Shown: piece after piece, positions 13,201 through 23,200 of the stretch
Numbering within the stretch: position 1 is the first letter of the stretch
Layout: every line of letters begins with the position of its first letter
From: Tubiluchus corallicola
Taxonomy: Eukaryota; Priapulida; Priapulimorpha; Priapulimorphida; Tubiluchidae
Assembly (NCBI GenBank): GCA_030141605.1
Contig: JAQGDQ010000027.1
Coordinates: 859,812-913,846, forward strand
Length of the DNA stretch: 54,035 nucleotides
Direction of reading: 5' to 3'
The notes under the pieces: generated by a model
Told to the model about the DNA's origin: nothing
What the model saw: the letters and a program-made list of their open reading frames with translations, nothing else
The model's database searches: none
Position numbers and translations under genes: made by a program

Positions 13201-16200
13201 TTTTGCTTTCACAAATGCGTACAACACATGCAGAAAATGTTTGTGCTGTCGAAAAAATCTTCAGTTGTGATAACATCACTAGTTGGGCTCACCCTCCATT
13301 AACCAAGGTTTTAACCTATTATATAATTTTCAGAAAGGCCTTGGCATTTCCTTGTTATACATAATTAGTGCATATTTTCTCTGCTGTAGGCTCTGCCTAA
13401 ATATAAACTACTTGCTTGTTTGCATATTGTACCACTGATGACAGCAGACTGCTGTCGAAACATTTTCAGGTGTTTTTAAACATTTGTAAAGTAAAGTTTT
13501 TTAATAAAAGTGTTGTTTCAATAAAGGCCTTGGCATTATTGTAAGTGTTAAAATGCATACTTTTACCGTACTTCAAAATGAAAGAGGGTATGAAAAATCA
13601 TCCTGTCTTCCTTTCAGTCAAAAAGTTTTTTAATTGCAGGATTATTTTAATAAAACACTATTCTTGTCATTAAGAATAAAAATATGCATTATAACAAAGG
13701 ATACAGCATAAAAAAATCAATATACCCTCAATGCAAGAAACACCAGTCACTCCAAATGGGCAAATGCATGTAGCATTGATGCACATCCCACCAAAACAAG
13801 GAGGATCACAGTCTCCAGGCCCTGAATTAAATTCAATATAAGTTATCAGATGTGCGAATATTCGATGGTTAGACAAATCATCATACACTTTTTACTCACA
13901 AATACAAGTTCAAAGCATTTTCGATATGTCTTACAATACAATTTCACATATGTCAAGTGATTTAATAATCAATGACTGATACGTAACGATATTCTCAGTT
14001 ATTTATTTGTGACCTTCCCCAAATGAATAAATTTATAATAAATTTTTAAATACCTTTTAACACAGGTCACAAGGCTAATAGACAAACTGCAAAAAATCTT
14101 AGCCTTTGAAACCCTTGAGAATATAAGCTTAGCACTTGATTTTTTTTCTGCAGATTAAAAGCATTTTATCAAACTTTCAATTTTAGAGAAATGAATTGCT
14201 TAGTAGGTATAATACCATATGAAATGTTTATCTTCCTTTAATAATTTAAAATTTAAATCGTAATATAGATTTTGCGATATTATAATTTAAACAAGGTAAA
14301 TAATATAGCTTTTCAGGTTTTGGTTCAAAGAAAAGTACCTTAAACACGAACACATACCTATGCACGTGTATCCGTCCCGACCAAGCCACATTCCCTCTGG
14401 ACAAATGCACTGGTATCCGCCCATTAGATTCACACATTTGTGACTGCAAGGACGAAACAACCGACATTCATCATAATCCAACTGACAGTGCGTACCCAGA
14501 TAACCTGGCAAGCAGTAACATGTACCATTCACACATTCGCCACCATTCATGCACTCGGGTTCGCATTTGTTCACGTAGCAGGATTTCTTGTCGTCAGAGA
14601 GCGTGTAACCTGGTTCACAGAAGCACTCGTATCCACCAAATGTGTTTTTACAAAGCTGTTCACAGCCATGTGTTTTACTGAGACACTCATTCTTATCTGC
14701 AATGGCAAATTTTAAACTACATGTAGTTACTCCATAAAATAAATAAGATGCTGACATTTGTGTCAATTTATTACTATGTCATGAATTTTCTGCAGTCTAG
14801 TAAATTTGGTACTTCTTTATCTTATTATAGCTTTCTGCACATTTGCTAAATTAAATGTGAAGCACGTTTTGTAAATCTTTAATATTAGGAAAGTATCACG
14901 TTTTGAAAAAATTACAATTAAGAAAACAAATGGTTTAAATTTGTTAATAATCATAAATAATTATAAATGTAATAATTAATACATTTCAATGAAGCACAAT
15001 AATAGCCATACCAATTTCACATGCATTCCCAGTTAAACCATCAGGACAAGCACATATCCCATGGTAACATGTGCCACCATTTTGGCACTCTGGTTCACAA
15101 TACTTGAGCTCAATTTCCACCTTGTGACCAGGTATTACAAATATTGCTGAAAAAATATCATAAATACACAACTGATTCTGTTTCACAGGCTATGTTTCAC
15201 TGCAATCATTAAAAAATGTGGCTAAAACACTAAAAAATCCCTAAAAAAGATTAATCGAGGCATTGAAGTACAAGAACAAGATCATAATCAAATAACAGTT
15301 TTAAAATAGCCCATCACTACACACTAAAATATAGCTGAAAGAAATGATACCATTACAAGATTTTCCATCGTCTGCTAAAACAAAGCCAGGTAAACAGGAG
15401 CAGAAATAACTTCCTTCAGTATTAACACAGTCTTGCATACAGCCACCCTTATTGTAGCTTGCACATTCATTCTCATCTGAAACACCAAACAGAACAGCCC
15501 ATGCAAAACGATTAATTACTGAATTTGCAACATTTTATGATACTCAGTCGTTAAGTAACTATATGTAGTTCGTAATAGGCTTCCTACACGAGAAAATGCA
15601 AATTTAACTAGCTGATTTGGTACATTGCAAAGGTGCCTGGAACCCTACACTATGTTCAACCTGTTTTACATGTGGGTTTGGCAAACTGAAGCTAAAATCC
15701 AGGGTTGACAATTAATGTTGAATAGCTGTAGCGAGATCAAAATATAGAGAACACTTGGGTGCAAGAATACCACCCAGAAACAAATTTCTTGTCAGTCACT
15801 CATCTATTTACTAACCCCACCCAGCACTGCCTAACTATAGAACCAAAGATATACTGCAATCACTCAGCTATTCCTCTTTGTCCAAAGTAAATATCACTTA
15901 GTGTTTCTAGTGTGTGCACAAACTAAACACATTATACAAATTTAGCATAAAAGCAGACAGCACATTCAGCAATACTTCAGTTTTAAATTTGAATAAGCTT
16001 GCATTCAGTTAAAATTGCAGCAGCGCCAGGTGGCACATGTGGGTGGCATCACATTTCCCCTACAGTACAACTAAAGCCTCTATAATATCAATTTCGTTAT
16101 ATAGATCTCATTTTAACCTAGATTTAGAAAGTAAATACACAGTGAAATGGCAGACAACATTATTATAGTTTAGAAATTTCTAATAAAGAGAATTAAAACA

Positions 16201-19200
16201 TACCAACACAGGCACCACTTCGCAATACATAGCCTGGATCACATTTGCACAGATAGCTTCCCACCAGATTAACGCATTTGCTCATACAAATCCCGGGATA
16301 CAGCTGACATTCATTCACATCTGCCAAGCACATTGAACAAATTTACAACTGAAAATATGGTTTCGAGAAACAACGTCCTCTGTAGCCGAAGCCTCAAGCC
16401 TCTCTCACTCTTTCCATTTTCAGCAACATGTGCAATAAATTTATTATAATGCAACTGCAATGCTTTCTCGCTGTATTTATTTAATTTATCTACTGTAAAA
16501 ATAAACGAGAATCAAACAAACAGCTATGACATCAGGAAGCAAAAACAACAATATATTAACAGAAATGTTTTGCAAATTCATGATCGAGCCATAGGCCTGG
16601 GTTCATTAGCCTTTCTGGTTTCACAATATCACCCAATGTTAAAGGTCAAATTATCTTCGTTAAAGTCAAAAAACACAAATTACTATACGAGTATTCATGT
16701 GCCAAAATTGGACTATTTAACCACTTTTCATTCTTTTAAAACTAAATTTCATTCAAAAATAATACAGGATCCTTTAATACTGATATGATATAAATACTTT
16801 GTCATAAAAAAAATCTATTTAGACTATGCAGTGATTTTTTCCCAGAGTGCAAGTGGTATACTACAGTATCAGACTCAGAGTTACTAGAATCAATCGCCTA
16901 TTTGACTCAAAGACGTCTGGTATGGGCCGCTCCTATTTAAATGTATAACAAAACTGTCCACAATTTACTCAAACAACTCCAGCAAAATTGACTAAATACT
17001 TTTGCCTCACATCCATAAAATAAGTGGTGATCAAAGAGCTTTTGCACTTTTATGTCATCTTTACTTCGCTTTTGTGCACTATAATATGGGTAGAAACTAG
17101 AAGCAATCATTTGAAGTACAATTTTGTAAGCAGGTTTGTTTATCACATGCTTATATGTTAGCGTAGCGTCTTTGCTTGAATGTGCCACCGGTTCCTCTAC
17201 TGTAATTAACCTCATTGCGAAACAATTTACGGTAGCTAAACTTTTAAATGCATGCCTAGGTGTTTCATTTTGAAGAGTTTGATGCTTTTCACAAAATGTT
17301 TAATCACTGTTGCTGTTATGCCACCGATTCATTTACAGTAATCTGCCAGTATTCTTCGTGAGATTATAAACATAAAAATAATATAGCAATTATGAGAGCT
17401 TAGCATTAATTTTGAAAAATAAAGCACAAGTGTAATTATTTGCATTAAATAGCTCTTACAGCCTTTTCAGTGCACACTAAGCTGGAGAGTGACGACTCAT
17501 AGTTCTATACCAGTAATACTAACACCCTTTGGCTAATAGATTCAGTTGGTTAATTGGGTTAAAACACTTCCATCCAGAAGCGAGTCTATTAAGCAGAGCC
17601 TACTGTATTTAAAATTTATTCATTCATTAGTTCACAATATTAAGATTTTCCAAGGAACATCACAAATTTGTATCTTTTACGAAAAGAAAGTTTAAATTAG
17701 TCAGAAATTCAACAGCTGAATTCACCTCTACATGAACGTCCATCTTCTTCAAGCTTGAATCCTTGATGGCACATGCAACGATAACTACCATAAGTGTTCA
17801 CACAAAGGTGTTGACACGGCAGCCGTGTAGCTCCCAGAGTATCTTCACACTCATTCTCATCTGTTGAATAATGTAAAAACTTTATTCACTTTGTAGGTAT
17901 CATATTTGGTGGATTCCTAGTCAAGTTATTTGTTTTCCTAATTGCAATTAATTAAATGCAATGAAAACAAATTGCTGAAAGAAAATAAATACACTAATGA
18001 TTAAAGTAAGTATACACAAGAAGGGTTATATATAATTAGCAGACATGCATAAAATGTAATACCTGTCAAATCAATAAGTATTTCCTAAATAAAAGTTAGT
18101 ATACTGTAGATAATCAGTAACTAAAGTAGTATTTTAAGTTTAATTAATAAGAAATCTACCAGATATAATTAGCAGACACAGGTAAAACATGAAACGTAAA
18201 AAAATCAACAAGTACAGTTTAGTTAGAAATTACTACATGTTGAAGGTAAAATAAATCTACATGTAATTCATACCAACACAGGATATGCCATTTTTATGCA
18301 GAAGAAAACCAGGATCGCATGTGCAAATATAACTTCCAGGTATGTTGTGACACCTGTGATGGCAAGGTGAAACAACTCCGCTGCACTCGTCAATGTCTGA
18401 ATATAAAAATAAACATTATATACATTAGCTATCCAAGAATGCATACAAAAACCACTGCTGGAATGACGAAAAATTCTATAACAACAAATTAATCTCTATT
18501 TAGAAGTACATATATGTAGGGATTAAGTGTTGTGTAATTTTTCAAAGGGAATACACAAAAATGAAGTGAATTAACACATTAGTTTGGTTCAGTTAAGAAA
18601 ATGTTTCCATCTTATAGAGGTAGTGTAGCATGCTCCTAGTCCTACCTCAAATAAAACAACTTTTCTGAAGATCCAAATAGTTTTTCTTAATTATCTACTT
18701 AATATGGATGGATGTGGTAGAACTGGAACCTACTTTTTACCAAAGGTAATCCCTTAAACTGGGACACTAAACCAGCTGAGATGTCTTAAACATGTTTGGA
18801 TAAGAACCAGCCACAATGTTGGTAAACTTTGGTAACTAAGCACATGCTCTAACCACTCGACTCAGAATCAGCCTCGGTGCTGCTTAACTTTGGTAGTTAA
18901 GTACATACTGTAACCACTCGGCTATGAACCAGCCTCAATGTTGCTCAACTTTGGTAACTAAGTACATACTGTAACCACATGTCTAAGAGCAAGCCACAAA
19001 ATTGCTTAACTTTGGAAACTAAGCACATACAGTAACCACACAGCTATTAACCAGTCTCAGTGCTGTTTAACTTTGGCACCTAAGGACATACTATAACCAC
19101 TCAGCTATATCCTCAGTCAGAAAATTAGTTTTTTGAGCTGTTTATGGGCTCCAATTTTTTAACAAGAACTGAGTGAGTTCCAAGAAGACCCAGTGCCACA

Positions 19201-20207
19201 ATTCTAGACCTCCAACAAAGCTAGAATGTATTTATATAACTACATACACATTGTTATGACTTCCTATGCATTTATCCACATATAGGCCTATCTATCTACT
19301 GCATGCATAGCAAAATTAATAACTGTTATATCTAAATTTTAACAAACTCATTTACCCTTCAAGCTGAAAGATACAAACAAATTAGTGCAGAGAATGACAT
19401 CAACTCATTGCAAAAAATTTTTCCCATATCTTCTAAAAAATAAAGTTAATGAAAAAGAACTTCCTATAGAAAATGATTAGACTTAAACTTACCATAACAG
19501 ACTTCATCTCGTTTATTATACCAGTACCCTCCTGGACAGTGGTCATTTGGTGCTTCTTTGCCGGTGTGACTATATCCTAGAACATCTACCTGAGTGGAAT
19601 TATCAAACTTTTCCTTCAATTCTGCTATTTTAGCTGTTATTTTTCTCGTCTTTCCTTGCGTACAAGAAGAGCTCTTGCTGCCATCGGTGCATAAGCAAAG
19701 ATCTGGAGCAATGCATCGGCCACCTCTGCAGTCTTGCTTACAAATAGCTACATCATTAAGACAAAACAGATTACAAACAAGAAAAAACACAAATGAATTG
19801 CCACAAACAAAGAAGAGGAAAAGTATTCACAACACTTGAAAAAGTAATCTTGAACCCCAATTAATCTAGACAGAAAATAATCTATTCGCTCTGTACTTTA
19901 GAAATGCTGATCTGAAAACAGTCACACAGGAAGAAAAACCACATGCAGGTACTGGACTTTCTGTGACTGCCAGCCGCAGGTGCCACAAGACGTTCTACAC
20001 AGCCAGGATCCAGATATATTTTGTAAAATGCAAATACGATATGTATACTACCTATGCCTTCAGCTACGCTGAAATAATCCCGCATTTTTCATGTCAAGCT
20101 GGCAACATAAATAGTTACTCTTCTGGTAAATTCGGCAAAAACAAAAGCTAATTTAATTTAGGATCTGACTTAAGTTCCAAAAATTTACAGGTTGCTTTAT
20201 ATATATT

Positions 20208-20240
<33 letters not shown>

Positions 20241-23200
20241 GCAACGTCGTGTCAATAACAAATGTGAAAAGCCTTTTCCTGCAACTTATTACACGAAAAT
20301 TAAGTGGGCCTGGGCTACGTGCCAGTAATCCTACAAGATATCGTCATCATCACCTGCGAGTTGCTGTTCCGTGTAAGTTCTCCGGTTGCAGCTTAATTAA
20401 CGTTTTATCATTTGATGAATTGCACGAAAATAAAACTTACGTGTAGAACACAAGGCTGAATCATCACCAACAGAGTGAGTCCAGCCAGGGCAGCAATAGA
20501 AGGATGAACGGAAACTGCATACATGAGGACCCCTGCAAAGTAAAAAGCATTTCGTAAATACTAGTGTAATGATGTATAAATGATGATGGTGATAATACCT
20601 CAGTCACATGCAATAACAACAACAAAAACAATCTTCTGAAACAACCAATCAGAATCGCGAATTACAACTAATAATTGAATGTTAGATTATGACAAAGAAC
20701 AATGACCTGAAATAGACTGACCCGGGTAATAAAGCCTTGGAAGACAATTCGGATCAACCAAAAGGTCTTAACTTAGCATGGCCCATAATTTGTATTTTTT
20801 TAATTTTATTACATCTATGATCATGTTAGATAGTGTGGTACAGAACTTTCGTTTTCATTCACTTCCCTATAAGAAATGCAGCATTTCATGGTGTCTAATT
20901 ACAGTCACACAATCATTATTATATTAGTCATAAATACTAAAAAATGTTGTAAAGTAAATAATAGACTGAACAATATTGCTCCTTCAGCTACTGAAACAGC
21001 ATTTACTGGTGTTTCAACTATACCATCTACTTTTGCAGCATTTTTGCTAACAAAGTTTTCAACGTAGTTACATGTATGTAAATTTGTCAACTGTATGAAA
21101 AAATAAATTGTTGTTAATACCAAAAACACGTATGTTTACTCTTGTCGCTTTGTGGATGCTATTTTTTGATTATGGTTACATCATCAATTACCATCGTCAT
21201 TACCATCAATATCATCATTAGTTTCATCCTCATGGTTGTAATCACCATTACCACCCCGATTGATCATCAATACCATCACCATTTTCACCGTCATCTCCTT
21301 GCTTTTTCTTCTTGATCTTGTTTTTCTTGCTTTTTTGTTCAAATTCTTCTGCTGTTCTTACACTTCTTCTTTTTGTTTGCCTGTCGTTTTTCTCTGTTGT
21401 TGTTTTATGTTTCTTATTTATATTCTCTTTTTCTTGTTCTTCTTGCTGCTGTCATTCTGCTTGTTCTTGTTCCTCTTCCATATTTGTAGTCCACATCATC
21501 ATTATTGCCATCACCATCTTATTCTTTTTGTTCTTGTTCCTTTTCCATATTTGTAATCCACATCATCATTATTACCATCACCATCTTGTTTTTTTGTTCT
21601 TGTACTTTGTGCTTCTCTCTGTTCTTGTACTGCTTGCCTTGTTCCTCTTGTTGTTCTTCTCCTTACTTATCTACTTACCTTTTCTTCCTGCTGTTATTGT
21701 TGTTCGTGGTGGCAGCAATACATGGCCACCACAATGGTGCTGCAGTACAGAGTGATACAGTTCACCGCAAGACAGTACAAGGTGTGCATCCAGTAATCAT
21801 TGTCGAGTTGCAGCTCACTCTACTACTAAACAGCTGTGTGACATCATCTAGTGCATGTGAACACAGAAGTACACAAGTCTTACTTTTTGCTGCTTCCCAA
21901 TATTTTTTACCTGGAAATTCCTAGACGCAAAATATTGCTCATAATTACAAATATTATTATTTTTTACTTAAGCCTATTATGGTTTGTGTTGTGGTCTGAT
22001 GGGCATGCTATTATCAAGTGACGTGCCATGTACATCGTATGGCGTGAGTTGTCGTTGAAGGTTTAGAAGCAGAATTGGTGTCTGGCCAGTAATTTACTAT
22101 TGATTCGCGATTATAATTCCAAGCTTCATACAAAAAAGGTTATAAGGCACACATAGCAAGTCTAGTTAATTTGTTGCCCACATTTTGGCGGAAATGCGAA
22201 TGCGCGAATATTCAATTTTCACAGTTCACACTCAATCCGCGGATTTTATGGATGCGGATATTTACAGTTACGGATTTTGCGGTTATGGATAAACGAGAAT
22301 GTGATAATCGCCCACCTCTGTTCTAGATATTAAGAAATTAACTATTCAACCAATCCTGAAGTTTACTATTAGTGCACTTCCCACGCCAACACATATGTAA
22401 TCGACGTAACTAATCGATGTGCTATGCACACGGCACTGACAGCGTACATTTCAAATCAAGTGATCCTCATCAAATTAGTATAATAATTGAATGCTGAACG
22501 TCGATGCCAAATTGCCAATATTTTGAAAAAAAACGTCAAGAACTGTTCCATATGTTCGGGTAACTATGTGGTCATGGTTGTGCTCAGCATAAGTGAACAA
22601 TATCTAGCCTGTTCACTGTGGTCAGCCAAGACAACTGCTTTGGTAGTTTAATCAGTCGTTACTCCTCTAGATAATTTGTCCCGTTCAGCAAACTTATATT
22701 TCCGTCTACACATACCTAAGGCACTAATCTTTATCCGAAATCCCTGGTTCAAATCCATGTGCAACCTTTTTTCACATTTCTGTCCGTTTGGAAAAGTTTA
22801 GTTTTAAACATTCAATAAATTCTAGTTCTTTCAACTACAACTAGCGAGATTCCTTAAAATTAAAATTAACGATCGTTATCAATTATATTAATAAAATAAC
22901 CACAATTGTTGTTATCCGTTGGTGAGCTATATTACTAATTAAAGACTTACCACGATCAAAGCGAGAGACCAGGTGGTTATAGTGGTTAATGTCACTAAAA
23001 TTGCAATCCGAGGATTTCTAGTTCAAATTTAAATCCAAAACAAACCCAACTTTGTCATTGTTCTTTCGTTTTAGTCAAATTTGATTTTAGGAATTCAACT
23101 GTTGAGTATTCATCTCAACAATAAAATAAAAAATCTTGAAATTAAGATCAATTAAATTACCCTTACGACTTTTACTGGCTGTAATATACAATCCAAGTGA

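Noticed and set aside
21260-21924. Overlapping Phe/Leu/Cys-rich frames that look like membrane proteins
   Set aside because: Low-complexity TTC/CAT repeat DNA inside intron 1 of the mosaic gene; hydrophobicity comes from composition alone.
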